A stretch of 64,000 bases of DNA from Methylohalobius crimeensis 10Ki (GTDB lineage: Bacteria; Pseudomonadota; Gammaproteobacteria; Methylococcales; Methylothermaceae): contig NZ_ATXB01000001.1 of the NCBI RefSeq assembly GCF_000421465.1, forward strand, positions 2,635,001-2,699,000. Reading direction: 5' to 3'. This document shows, piece by piece, positions 1 through 8,901 of the stretch. The notes under the pieces were generated by a model. The model did not search any database and was not told the origin of the DNA. It saw nothing but the letters and a program-made list of their open reading frames with translations. The position numbers were made by a program, and so were the translations under genes. The first letter of the stretch is position 1. Every line of letters starts with the position of its first letter.

Positions 1-426
1 GGCGATCAAACCTATACGGAGAAAACGGGCCACCATTTCGCAGTCACCGCCGATTTCGACCGAGCGGATCCGGCCGCCTACGACGGCCTGGTCATTCCGG
101 GCGGGCGGGCGCCGGAATACCTGCGCCTCGAACCCCGGGTATTGGCTATCGTCCGCCAATTCGCTGAAGCGGAAAAGCCCATCGCCTCCATTTGTCACGG
201 CGCCCAAATCCTGTCCGCGGCCAGGGTCATCGAAGGCAAGGAAATCTGCGCCTATCCGGCGGTGGCGCCGGAAGTCGAGCTGGCCGGCGCCCGCTTCATC
301 TCCAATAACGAGACCTTTACCAACGCCCACGTGGACGATCCATTCGTCACCGCTCCGGCCTGGCCGGCACATCCCCAATGGATGGGCAAATTTCTGGAGC
401 TGCTCGGCACTCGGATAGAGACCTAA
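1..426 (+). CDS. DJ-1/PfpI family protein (5' partial)
   Basis: The reading frame is open from the first base, so the start lies outside the window; about 141 C-terminal residues are present. The segment SICHGAQIL carries the nucleophile-elbow cysteine of the DJ-1/PfpI (class I glutamine amidotransferase-like) family. IPGGRAPEYLR just upstream is the usual partner loop, and the tail with HPQWMGKFLELL fits PfpI-type proteins. Members act as cytosolic glyoxalase/deglycase or stress proteins; the substrate cannot be told from sequence. It converges on radA and their stop codons overlap (TAA at 424-426, radA TAG at 423-425 on the other strand). Confidence 0.85.
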   Translation, partial: GDQTYTEKTGHHFAVTADFDRADPAAYDGLVIPGGRAPEYLRLEPRVLAIVRQFAEAEKPIASICHGAQILSAARVIEGKEICAYPAVAPEVELAGARFISNNETFTNAHVDDPFVTAPAWPAHPQWMGKFLELLGTRIET

Positions 427-1796
427 AGCGCGCTCAACGCCTCCTGAAGCGTTTTCACCCGGACGATTTCCATGCCCTCGACGCCCCCTTTGGGAGCGTT
501 GTGGTGGGGCACGATGGCGCGCTTGAAACCGTGCTTGGCCGCCTCGTGCAATCGCTCCTCGCCGTGGGGGACGGGGCGCACCTCGCCGGTCAAGCCCACC
601 TCGCCGAAACTCACCCAGTCCCGCGGCAGGGGGCGATCGCGCAGGCTCGACAACACCGCCAACACCACCGCCAGATCGCCGGCGGTCTCGGCCAACCGCA
701 CCCCGCCCACCACATTGACGAATACGTCCTGCCCGGCGAGGGGCACGCCGCCGTGGCGATGGAGCACCGCCAGCAGCATCGCCAGGCGATTGTGTTCCAT
801 CCCCACCGTCACCCGGCGCGGATTGGCCAGGGAGGTATCGTCCACCAGCGCCTGCACCTCCACCAGCAAGGGACGGCTCCCCTCGCGGGTCACGCAAACG
901 GCGCTGCCGGGGGTTTCCGCAATCTGGCGGGTGAGGAAAATCGCCGAAGGATTCTTGACTTCCTTGAGCCCGCCTTCAGTCATGGCGAATACCCCCAATT
1001 CGTTGACCGCGCCGAAACGATTCTTCACCGCCCGGATCACCCGGAAGCGACTGCCCGCCTCCCCCTCGAAGTAAAGCACCGTATCCACCATATGCTCCAG
1101 TACCCGGGGGCCGGCGATGGCGCCCTCCTTGGTCACGTGCCCCACTAGAAATACCGTGATTTGCTGGGCTTTGGCCAGGCGCACCAAGCGGGCGGCGCAT
1201 TCGCGCACCTGGGAAACCGACCCGGGGGCGGAGTTGAGCAACTCGGTATAGACGGTCTGGATCGAATCGATCACCGCCACTTCCGGCCGCTGCGATTCGA
1301 TCGCGGAAATCATCCGATCCAGGGAGGTTTCCGCCAGCACCGGCACTTGCCCGCAATCCACGCTCAGGCGCCGGCCGCGCAAACCGATCTGCTGCACCGA
1401 TTCTTCGCCGGTGACATAAAGCAGGCGCTGGCCGGCGCTCAATTTCGCCATCGCCTGAAGCAGGAGGGTGGACTTGCCGATGCCCGGATCGCCACCGATC
1501 AGGATCGCCGATCCCGGAACCAATCCGCCGCCCAATACCCGATCCAGCTCGCCGAGGGTGGTGGACAAACGCGCCACTTCTTCCGCCTTCACATCCTTGA
1601 GCGCGATCACGCCGGCTTCGCCGGCGCTGCCGGCATAGCCGGCATAGCCGGCAAAACGCGGATTGGCGGGAGCCGCCGGCTCCCGCACCGTCTCTTCCAG
1701 GGTTCCCCAGGCACCGCAACCGGGGCAACGGCCGGCCCATTTGGGCTGGTCGTGCCCGCATTCGCTGCAGCTATAAACGATTTTCGCGCGCGCCAT
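423..1796 (-). CDS. radA: DNA repair protein RadA (Sms)
   Basis: A 457-residue protein of normal RadA length. It has a four-cysteine zinc finger near the N-terminus (C10, C13, C24, C27), a RecA-like ATPase core with Walker A GGDPGIGKST at about 101-110, the RadA-specific KNRFG motif, and a C-terminal Lon-protease-like domain. RadA is a cytosolic branch-migration helicase acting in recombinational repair. The start ATG lies 26 bp inside the end of alr, so the two are probably translated from one dnaB-alr-radA transcript. The linker between zinc finger and ATPase has a short Ala-Gly-Tyr repeat (AGYAGYAGSAGEAG) that is probably expansion-prone. Confidence 0.97.
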   Translation of the reverse strand: MARAKIVYSCSECGHDQPKWAGRCPGCGAWGTLEETVREPAAPANPRFAGYAGYAGSAGEAGVIALKDVKAEEVARLSTTLGELDRVLGGGLVPGSAILIGGDPGIGKSTLLLQAMAKLSAGQRLLYVTGEESVQQIGLRGRRLSVDCGQVPVLAETSLDRMISAIESQRPEVAVIDSIQTVYTELLNSAPGSVSQVRECAARLVRLAKAQQITVFLVGHVTKEGAIAGPRVLEHMVDTVLYFEGEAGSRFRVIRAVKNRFGAVNELGVFAMTEGGLKEVKNPSAIFLTRQIAETPGSAVCVTREGSRPLLVEVQALVDDTSLANPRRVTVGMEHNRLAMLLAVLHRHGGVPLAGQDVFVNVVGGVRLAETAGDLAVVLAVLSSLRDRPLPRDWVSFGEVGLTGEVRPVPHGEERLHEAAKHGFKRAIVPHHNAPKGGVEGMEIVRVKTLQEALSAL

Positions 1797-2886
1797 AATT
1801 CGCCTGCACCTCGATCATCGGCACCCGGGCGGCCACCCGGCACATCAGAGTATAGGGAATGGTTTCCGCCTTTTGTGCGATCACTTCCACGGGCAGCCCC
1901 TCCCCCCACAAAGTCGCTTCCGAGCCTACCCCGACCTGGGGAAAATCGGTGATATCCACGCTCAGAACGTCCATGGATACCCTGCCCACCAGCGGCACCC
2001 GATGGCCGTCGATCAACACCAGCGTCCCCGAAGGCACCTCGCGCGGATAGCCGTCGCCGTAACCGGCCGCCACCAATCCCAGCCGGCTGGGACGGCGGGC
2101 GGTCCAGGTGGCGCCGTAGCCTACCGATGCGCCCGGCGACAGGAATTTGACCGCGATCAACCGGCTCTTAAAGGTCATTACCGGCGTGAGATTCAACTGC
2201 GGGCCGGGACGGTCGGGGAACGGGGATACGCCGTAGAGCATCAGTCCCGGCCGCACCCAATCCCGGTGACTCTCGGGCCAGGCGAGCACGGCGGCGGAAT
2301 TGGCGATATTTTTTTCCAACGTCAATTTGTACGTCATCCGATCGAACAAAGCCAATTGATCGCCCGTGTCGGAGACCTCCAACTCGTCGGCCCGGGCCAA
2401 ATGGGTCATCAACGCCACCGCCTTGGCGCCGAGCCGTCTCTGCAGCCTCGCCAGCGCCGATGGAAACGCCGCCGCATCGACGCCCAGCCGGTGCATCCCC
2501 GTATCCAATTTGAGCCAGACCCGAAGCGACTGATGGCTTTCCCCCTCAGCCTCCAGCAAATCGATTTGATGGACGGAATGAATCACCGGCTCCAGCCGGT
2601 AGGTCTGATGGGCTTTCAGTTGTTCGCGGTCGCCGAATCCTTGCAGCACCGCGATCCGCTGCAGAATCCCCGCACGGCGCAAGGCGATTCCTTCCTCCAC
2701 CCGGGCCACCGCGAAACCGTCGGCCTCGTGGAGCGTTTGCGCCACCCTGATCAATCCGTGACCGTAGGCATTGGCTTTGATCACCGCAAGCACCTTGGCC
2801 CGCGGGGCCAAGGCACGGACCCGCTGCAAATTGGCGACCAAGGCGTCCCAATTCAGTTGAACCCAGGGGGCGGTTGGCGCGTTCAA
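1771..2886 (-). CDS. alr: Alanine racemase
   Basis: PLP-dependent racemase making D-alanine for peptidoglycan. The PLP lysine is seen in VIKANAYGHG (K37), and the C-terminal beta domain carries SMDVLSVDITD and the conserved YTLMCRVAARVP. The length of 371 residues is normal. The first codon is TTG, chosen because its frame begins with the expected NAPTAPWVQLNWDAL and overlaps the dnaB stop by 2-3 bases; no better ATG lies nearby. It sits between dnaB and radA in an overlapping three-gene unit, and dnaB-alr adjacency is common in gammaproteobacteria. Confidence 0.96.
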   Translation of the reverse strand: MNAPTAPWVQLNWDALVANLQRVRALAPRAKVLAVIKANAYGHGLIRVAQTLHEADGFAVARVEEGIALRRAGILQRIAVLQGFGDREQLKAHQTYRLEPVIHSVHQIDLLEAEGESHQSLRVWLKLDTGMHRLGVDAAAFPSALARLQRRLGAKAVALMTHLARADELEVSDTGDQLALFDRMTYKLTLEKNIANSAAVLAWPESHRDWVRPGLMLYGVSPFPDRPGPQLNLTPVMTFKSRLIAVKFLSPGASVGYGATWTARRPSRLGLVAAGYGDGYPREVPSGTLVLIDGHRVPLVGRVSMDVLSVDITDFPQVGVGSEATLWGEGLPVEVIAQKAETIPYTLMCRVAARVPMIEVQANYGARENRL

Positions 2887-4283
2887 TAGCCGTCGTCCTC
2901 GTCAGCCGCGCCCGCAAAGTTCTCGAACCGGGTGTATTGCCCCAGGAAAGTCAAGCGCACCGTCCCGATGGGGCCGTTGCGCTGCTTGCCGATGATGATC
3001 TCGGCGGTGCCCTTGTCGGGACTGTCTTCATTGTACACCTCGTCCCGGTAGACGAAGACGATCACGTCCGCGTCCTGCTCGATGGAGCCCGATTCGCGCA
3101 AATCCGACATCACCGGCCGCTTGTTGGGCCGCTGCTCCAAATTGCGGTTGAGCTGGGACAGGGCGATCACCGGCACGTTCAGCTCTTTCGCCAATCCCTT
3201 CAGGCTGCGGGAGATCTCGGAGATTTCGGCGGTGCGGTTCTCTCCCGCCCCGGGCGCCTGCATCAATTGCAGATAGTCGATCACCACCAAGCCGAGCTGG
3301 CCGTGCTCGCGGGCCAGGCGGCGGCTTCTGGCGCGCAGTTCGACCGGCGTCAGTGCCGGCGTGTCGTCGATGAACAGTTGGGTGCCGGCGAGCAGGTTGA
3401 GCGCCGACGTCATGCGCGGCCATTCTTCGTCCTCCAATTGCCCGATCCGAAGGCGGTGCTGGTCGATCCGGCCCAGGGAGGACATCATGCGCATGGCCAA
3501 ATGATCGCCGGGCATTTCCATGCTGAATACCGCCACCGGCATCTGTTCCTTGATGGCGACGTGCTCGGCGATATTCATCGCGAATGTCGTCTTCCCCATC
3601 GACGGCCTCCCGGCGACGATGACCAAATCCGCCGGTTGGAATCCCGCCGTCATGTGGTCGAGGTCGACGAAGCCCGAGCCGACTCCGGTGATCCCGACCC
3701 CTTTCTCATGCAACTCCTCGACCCGATCCACCGCCTTGATGAGCAAGTGCTTGATGGCTTTGAAGCCGCCGTCGCCGCGTTGACGCTGATCGGCGATGCG
3801 AAAGACCTTTTGCTCGGCGTCTTCCAACAGTTCCCCCACTTCCCTGCCCTCGGGATGAAACGCGGTGTCGGCGATTTCGGTCCCCACGTGGGCGAGTTGA
3901 CGCAGGATGGCGCGCTCGCGGACGATGTCGGCGTAGGCGGTAATGTTGGCGGCGCTGGGGGTTCCCTCGACCAAAGAGGCCAAATAGGTCAAGCCCCCCA
4001 CCGTCTTCAACTCGGCGCGATTTTCCAGCACTTCCGATACCGTCACCACATCGCAGGGCGAATCGTTTTCCATCAGCCCCTGGATCGCACCGAAAATCAA
4101 ACGGTGCTCCTTGCGGTAAAAATCCGCCTCGTTGACCCGCTCGGCAATCTTATCCCAAGCGCCGGCATCGAGCATCAGTCCGCCCAATACCGACTGTTCG
4201 GCCTGCAGGGAGTGGGGCGGCGTTTTGGGGGGAAGGAGGGGCGAATCCTGGGTTCGCCCGGTCGCTTCGGCAGCTTGGCTCAT
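2883..4283 (-). CDS. dnaB: Replicative DNA helicase DnaB
   Basis: Hexameric replicative helicase. The N-terminal primase-interaction domain begins at PPHSLQAEQSVLGG, followed by the RecA-type motor with Walker A GRPSMGKTT, a DYLQLM Walker B-like segment, and the DnaB-typical SQLNRNLEQRPNKRP and DLRESGSIEQDAD motifs. I chose the ATG at 4283 (MSQAAEATG); the frame stays open upstream to 4334 but that extension has no family support. Its stop overlaps the start of alr. There is no intein or insertion. First gene of the dnaB-alr-radA unit, divergent from the arsC-like gene. Confidence 0.97.
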   Translation of the reverse strand: MSQAAEATGRTQDSPLLPPKTPPHSLQAEQSVLGGLMLDAGAWDKIAERVNEADFYRKEHRLIFGAIQGLMENDSPCDVVTVSEVLENRAELKTVGGLTYLASLVEGTPSAANITAYADIVRERAILRQLAHVGTEIADTAFHPEGREVGELLEDAEQKVFRIADQRQRGDGGFKAIKHLLIKAVDRVEELHEKGVGITGVGSGFVDLDHMTAGFQPADLVIVAGRPSMGKTTFAMNIAEHVAIKEQMPVAVFSMEMPGDHLAMRMMSSLGRIDQHRLRIGQLEDEEWPRMTSALNLLAGTQLFIDDTPALTPVELRARSRRLAREHGQLGLVVIDYLQLMQAPGAGENRTAEISEISRSLKGLAKELNVPVIALSQLNRNLEQRPNKRPVMSDLRESGSIEQDADVIVFVYRDEVYNEDSPDKGTAEIIIGKQRNGPIGTVRLTFLGQYTRFENFAGAADEDDGY

Positions 4284-4423
4284 GGAGTCGTCACGGAGTG
4301 CAAAAGGAGTCGCCCAATCGGAAAAAATTGTCAATCAAAATCAATCGATTAAGACACGTGGCCGTGTCAAAAACCGGAAAACAGTTTACCATAATCGCCT
4401 GTATCGAAAGATCGGGATAAGCC

Positions 4424-4771
4424 ATGGCAATCATCATCTACCACAATCCCCGCTGCAGTAAGTCCCGCGGCGCCTTGCAATTGCTGCGGGAACGGGGAAT
4501 CGAACCGAAAATCGTCGAATACCTGAAAACTCCGCCCAGCCGCGAGGAATTGGAAGACATCTTAGCCAAGCTGAACCTGGAGCCCCGCGATTTGATGCGC
4601 AAAAAGGAAAAACCTTACCGGGAATTGGGCCTGGACAACCCGGATCTGGGAAGAGAGGCGCTGATCTCGGCAATGCTGGAGTATCCTATTTTGATCGAGC
4701 GCCCGATCGTGGTGGCGGAGGATCGAGCCGCCCTGGGACGCCCGCCGGAAAAGATCTTGGAGATTTTGTAA
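4424..4771 (+). CDS. arsC: ArsC/Spx-family reductase (arsenate reductase, glutaredoxin type)
   Basis: 115-residue thioredoxin-fold protein with the catalytic cysteine in YHNPRCSKSRGAL and the conserved ERPIVV segment near the C-terminus. The family reduces arsenate with glutathione/glutaredoxin, although several relatives of this exact type (YfgD-like) have no proven arsenate activity. No arsR, arsB or acr3 lies beside it, so a role in arsenic resistance is not supported by context. A short palindrome (GACACG-N4-CGTGTC, 4353-4368) lies 55 bp upstream; its meaning is unknown. It is followed by the wrbA-like gene with a 3-base gap. Confidence 0.88.
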   Translation: MAIIIYHNPRCSKSRGALQLLRERGIEPKIVEYLKTPPSREELEDILAKLNLEPRDLMRKKEKPYRELGLDNPDLGREALISAMLEYPILIERPIVVAEDRAALGRPPEKILEIL

Positions 4772-5437
<666 letters not shown>

Positions 5438-5442
5438 GCCCC

Positions 5443-6150
5443 ATGTTGCCGCAGTTGCCCTTGCAACTGGCTTTCACCGATCAACAGAGCTTCGCCCAAT
5501 ATCATGCCGGGGCCAACCTGGAAACGGTGGCGGCGCTCAAACGCTGCGCCCGCGGCGAGGGAGAACCTTACCTTTACCTTTGGGGGGAACACGGCACCGG
5601 CAAGAGCCACCTACTCCAGGCGAGCTGCCGGGAAGCCCATGGGTCGGGCAAGCGGGCGGCCTATCTCCCCCTGAAGGCATTACAGGACCACCCTCCTTCT
5701 TTGCTGGAGGGCCTCGAGCACGCCGATCTGGTTTGCGTGGACGACATCGAAACCCTCGCCGGGAGGGATCTCTGGGAGCAAGCGTTTTTCCACGGCTTCA
5801 ACCGCATGCGGGAAGCCGGCACCCGGTTGATCGTCGCCGGTCATATGCCGCCGGCGCAGATTCCGATTCGCCTGCCGGATCTCCGCACCCGCCTGGAGTG
5901 GGGGTTGATTTTGCGCCTTAAACCGCTGAGCGACGCCGACAAGTTGGCCGCCTTGCGTCTCCGCGCCCATCATCTGGGACTGGAGCTCAACCCCCAGGTG
6001 GGGCAATTTCTGCTTACCCGCTATCCGCGCGACCTGCCTTCCCTGTGGCGGTTGTTGGAACAGCTCGATCGGGCTACCCTGGCGGCCAAGCGCAAACTGA
6101 CCATTCCATTCCTGAAACAATATCTGGAGGAGCACTCATGCGAGCCCTGA
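5443..6150 (+). CDS. hda: DnaA regulatory inactivator Hda
   Basis: 235-residue DnaA-related AAA+ protein. With DNA-bound beta clamp, Hda stimulates ATP hydrolysis by DnaA and so limits re-initiation of replication. The N-terminal LPLQLAFTD resembles the clamp-binding QL-type segment of Hda. Walker A is GEHGTGKSH, Walker B includes CVDDIETLAG, and the arginine-finger/sensor region follows. There is no DnaA DNA-binding domain, which separates it from DnaA. The ATG at 5443 lies 5 bases after wrbA and directly precedes the clamp motif. The 3' end overlaps the next gene by 13 bases. Confidence 0.93.
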   Translation: MLPQLPLQLAFTDQQSFAQYHAGANLETVAALKRCARGEGEPYLYLWGEHGTGKSHLLQASCREAHGSGKRAAYLPLKALQDHPPSLLEGLEHADLVCVDDIETLAGRDLWEQAFFHGFNRMREAGTRLIVAGHMPPAQIPIRLPDLRTRLEWGLILRLKPLSDADKLAALRLRAHHLGLELNPQVGQFLLTRYPRDLPSLWRLLEQLDRATLAAKRKLTIPFLKQYLEEHSCEP

Positions 6151-7055
6151 TCGTCGGCACCGGCGCTATCGGCGGTTTCTACGGCGCCCTGCTGGCCAAA
6201 GCCGGCTGGGACGTGGCGGTGGTATGCCGCTCCGAATACGACACGGTAAAGCGGCAAGGCATTCAGATTCGAAGCACCCTGGGCGAATGGACCTTTCGCC
6301 CCTCGGCGGTCTACCGCCACGCCGGAGAAATCGAAACCCCGCCGGATTACGTGATTGTCTGTACCAAGGTTCTGCCGGGGACCGATCGGGCCGCGTTGAT
6401 CCGTGACGCCCTCGGCCCCGATACCGCCATCACACTGATCCAGAACGGCATCGAAATCGAAGCTGAACTGGCGGCAAGCTTCCCCGAGCATGAACTGATT
6501 TCGGGCCTGGCTTTCGTCTGTGTCAGCCGGACCGGGCCGGGCCAAGTCTGGCACCAAGCCTACGGCAACTTGAGATTGGGAAATTTCCCCCACGGCAGCG
6601 GCCCCAAGGCGGAAACCTTATGCGATGCCTTCAATCGTGCCGGGGTTCGGGCCAAAACCCGGAAAGACATCGTGACCGCCCGTTGGCAAAAGTGCGTTTG
6701 GAACGCCCCCTTCAATCCCCTTTCGGTTCTGTCGGGCGGGCTGACGACCTCCGATATCCTGAAAAATCAGGAAAACGTGGTGCTGCAAATGATGGGCGAA
6801 ATCTGCGCCATCGCCGCGGCCACCGGCCACCCCCTGCCCCCGGACGTGATCGACCAGAACATCACCAGCACCTATCAAATGCCGCCCTACAAGACCAGCA
6901 TGCTGCTCGACTTCGAAGCCGGTCGCCCCATGGAAAGTGAAGCCATCCTGGGCAACGCGGTGCGCGCCGGACGGCGCGAAGGCGTGGCCATTCCTCACCT
7001 GGAGACCGTCTACGCACTGATGCAACTGCGCGAGTTGCAACTGCGGGGTTTTTGA
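6138..7055 (+). CDS. panE: 2-dehydropantoate 2-reductase (ApbA/PanE family)
   Basis: 305 residues with an N-terminal Rossmann fold ([19 protein letters not shown]) for NADPH and a helical C-terminal ApbA domain carrying [14 protein letters not shown], where the lysine and asparagine are the expected catalytic positions. The canonical reaction reduces ketopantoate to pantoate in coenzyme A synthesis. Several paralogues of this family act on other 2-oxo acids, so the assignment to panE is by family only. The chosen ATG lies within the end of hda, giving the glycine-rich loop at residue 6 as usual. Confidence 0.85.
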   Translation: MRALIVGTGAIGGFYGALLAKAGWDVAVVCRSEYDTVKRQGIQIRSTLGEWTFRPSAVYRHAGEIETPPDYVIVCTKVLPGTDRAALIRDALGPDTAITLIQNGIEIEAELAASFPEHELISGLAFVCVSRTGPGQVWHQAYGNLRLGNFPHGSGPKAETLCDAFNRAGVRAKTRKDIVTARWQKCVWNAPFNPLSVLSGGLTTSDILKNQENVVLQMMGEICAIAAATGHPLPPDVIDQNITSTYQMPPYKTSMLLDFEAGRPMESEAILGNAVRAGRREGVAIPHLETVYALMQLRELQLRGF

Positions 7056-7104
7056 CACCCTATGCCAAAAACCTTATCGTAACGGCTTTTGCAATCCAAG
7101 CAAG

Positions 7105-7344
7105 ATGGCTAAACGCAAACCGGGTTTCGAAACCCAACTCAAGGAACTGGAACAAATCGTCGAACGCCTGGAAGCGGGGGATGTCAGCTTGGAAGACTCC
7201 CTCAAATTATTCGAAAAAGGCGTCCAACTGGCACGCAACTGCCAGCAAGCCCTCCAAGACGCCGAGCAGAAAGTCCAAATCCTGACCCGGGACGACAGCG
7301 GCGAAGCCCAACTCCAACCATTCCAAATCGATGACGAACACTGA
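7105..7344 (+). CDS. xseB: Exodeoxyribonuclease VII small subunit
   Basis: 79 residues with the family pattern [19 protein letters not shown] followed by [20 protein letters not shown], a two-helix coiled structure that associates with XseA to form the single-strand-specific exonuclease VII. xseA is not in this window. It is followed by ispA with a 14-base overlap; the xseB-ispA pairing (often with dxs next) is conserved in many proteobacteria, but dxs is absent from this position. Confidence 0.95.
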   Translation: MAKRKPGFETQLKELEQIVERLEAGDVSLEDSLKLFEKGVQLARNCQQALQDAEQKVQILTRDDSGEAQLQPFQIDDEH

Positions 7345-8239
7345 CACCGAACACCTCCAGTCATTCATGCAAACCTGCCGCCAGCGGGTCGAAGAGGCCC
7401 TGGACCGGCGTTTGCCGGCGGCGGACAAACTGCCCGCCCGGCTCCACCGGGCGATGCGCTATTCCACTTTGGACGGCGGGAAACGGCTCCGGCCGATTCT
7501 CACTTACGCCACCGGAAAAGCGCTGGAAGTCCCTTTCGACACCTTGGACGGTCCCGCCTGCGCGGTGGAATTCATCCACGTCTATTCCCTGATCCACGAC
7601 GATTTGCCGGCCATGGACGACGACGATCTCAGGCGCGGCAAGCCCACCTGCCACGTGCAATTCGACGAAGCCACCGCGATCCTCGCCGGCGACGCTCTCC
7701 AGGTGCTGGCGTTCGAAACCCTCGCCGCCGATCCCGCCATGGCGGTGACCCCTTCCCAGCGGGCGGCGATGATCGACTGCCTGGCGAAGGCTTCCGGGGC
7801 CGGGGGCATGGTGGGAGGACAGGCGATCGACCTGGCCTCGGTGGGGCTGCAGCTGGATCTGCCCGCCCTGGAAATGATGCATATCCATAAAACCGGCGCG
7901 CTGATCCGCGCCAGCGTGCAACTGGCGGCCCTGGCCAGGACCGATAGGGATCCCGCGGTGATGGAGCACCTGGATCATTACGCCAAATGCATCGGACTGG
8001 CGTTCCAGATCCAAGACGACATTCTCGACGAGGAAAGCGACACCGCCACCCTGGGCAAGACCCAGGGCAAGGATCAAGCCCACAACAAACCCACTTATCC
8101 GGCCCTTCTGGGACTGGCCGGCGCCAAACGCAAAGCCCGGGAAATGCACGAACAAGCCATTGCCGCCTTGGAAACCCTGGGGGAGCAAGCAGATTTGCTG
8201 CGCGCCCTGTCACTGTTTATCATTCAAAGGCGCAATTAG
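7331..8239 (+). CDS. ispA: Farnesyl diphosphate synthase (polyprenyl synthetase)
   Basis: 302-residue trans-prenyltransferase that condenses isopentenyl and dimethylallyl/geranyl diphosphate to farnesyl diphosphate, precursor of quinone side chains, undecaprenyl carrier and hopanoids. It has the first aspartate-rich motif [14 protein letters not shown] and the second DDILDEESD, with GGKRLRPIL for substrate phosphate binding and a [15 protein letters not shown] tail. Length matches bacterial FPP synthases. It overlaps xseB; a consensus-like promoter for the following gene overlaps its stop codon. Confidence 0.95.
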   Translation: MTNTDTEHLQSFMQTCRQRVEEALDRRLPAADKLPARLHRAMRYSTLDGGKRLRPILTYATGKALEVPFDTLDGPACAVEFIHVYSLIHDDLPAMDDDDLRRGKPTCHVQFDEATAILAGDALQVLAFETLAADPAMAVTPSQRAAMIDCLAKASGAGGMVGGQAIDLASVGLQLDLPALEMMHIHKTGALIRASVQLAALARTDRDPAVMEHLDHYAKCIGLAFQIQDDILDEESDTATLGKTQGKDQAHNKPTYPALLGLAGAKRKAREMHEQAIAALETLGEQADLLRALSLFIIQRRN

Positions 8240-8245
8240 TATAAT
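8216..8245 (+). promoter_or_regulatory. Putative sigma-70 promoter for the 8321-8848 gene
   Basis: A perfect -10 hexamer TATAAT at 8240-8245 is preceded at 18 bp by a weak -35 (TTTATC, 8216-8221). It overlaps the end of ispA and lies 76 bp before the next start codon, suggesting that gene is transcribed separately. Confidence 0.5.
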
Positions 8246-8320
8246 CGCTCGTGGCAGGGAAATATGGCATCGTTTCAAAACCACAATCATCCCTAAGCCA
8301 TCCTAAGAGGAGGTATAAGA

Positions 8321-8848
8321 ATGAGTAACGAGAACGAAAAACCCACCCAGGAAACCGGCGAAGAAGAAAGCAAGGCCGAAGCGACCCAACAGGAAGCCCC
8401 CCAGACCGAGGAAACCGAAGCACCGGAGAAAGGGGGTATCGGTAAATACGTCGCGATGGTGACCTCGCTCAAGGAAGAAAAACCGCTGGTATTTTACGGC
8501 GGCATCGTTGGGATCTTGGTCATCCTATTGGCACTGCTCTACTTCAGCGGAGGGGGCGGCGAACAAGTCAAGGCACCCGCCATTCAGGTCGGCCAGACGT
8601 ATAAGCTGATCAACCCCAATGTCACCGGCGGCGGGGATGTACTGCTGCTCCAAGCACCCGGCCGGATGGGAGCCACCGACCCGGAACTGCGCGATAAGGA
8701 ACAGATTTGCGTCGTCAAAGCCGGCACTTCGGCGAGGCTACAGGAACAGACGGTGGTCAATTACGTGAAATACGTCAAGGTCGAGCCCCTCGAGGGGGAT
8801 TGCCGGGGCAAAAGTGGTTGGACCTCCTTCGTCAATCTGAAGCAATAA
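8321..8848 (+). CDS. Uncharacterised single-pass membrane protein
   Basis: I do not recognise this 175-residue protein. Residues 1-40 are very acidic and rich in Glu/Gln/Thr. A single membrane segment lies at about 57-76 (LVFYGGIVGILVILLALLYF), and a soluble domain of about 95 residues follows with two cysteines. The tail (PLEGDCRGKSGWTSFVNLK) resembles the end of bacterial SH3-like domains, but this is only a resemblance. The acidic part is probably cytoplasmic and the SH3-like part periplasmic. A strong ribosome site (AGGAGG) precedes the ATG. It has its own putative promoter and a terminator right after, so it is monocistronic. Confidence 0.75.
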   Translation: MSNENEKPTQETGEEESKAEATQQEAPQTEETEAPEKGGIGKYVAMVTSLKEEKPLVFYGGIVGILVILLALLYFSGGGGEQVKAPAIQVGQTYKLINPNVTGGGDVLLLQAPGRMGATDPELRDKEQICVVKAGTSARLQEQTVVNYVKYVKVEPLEGDCRGKSGWTSFVNLKQ

Positions 8849-8874
8849 ACCCGTAGCATTTTTCGCAACCGAAG

Positions 8875-8901
8875 AGGCGCGAATTTTTTCGCGCCTTTTT
8901 T
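8875..8901 (+). terminator. Rho-independent terminator
   Basis: A perfect 9-bp stem (AGGCGCGAA / TTCGCGCCT) with a TTTT loop is followed by a run of six T. It ends the 8321-8848 transcript and overlaps the stop of the convergent permease gene. Confidence 0.85.

Noticed and set aside
2874-4352. Long open frame antisense to dnaB
   Set aside because: Histidine/arginine/glycine-rich composition typical of a reverse-strand shadow; dnaB is unequivocal.
4353-4368. GACACG-N4-CGTGTC palindrome before the arsC-like gene
   Set aside because: Too short and not in a recognisable promoter arrangement to be called an operator; no arsR nearby.
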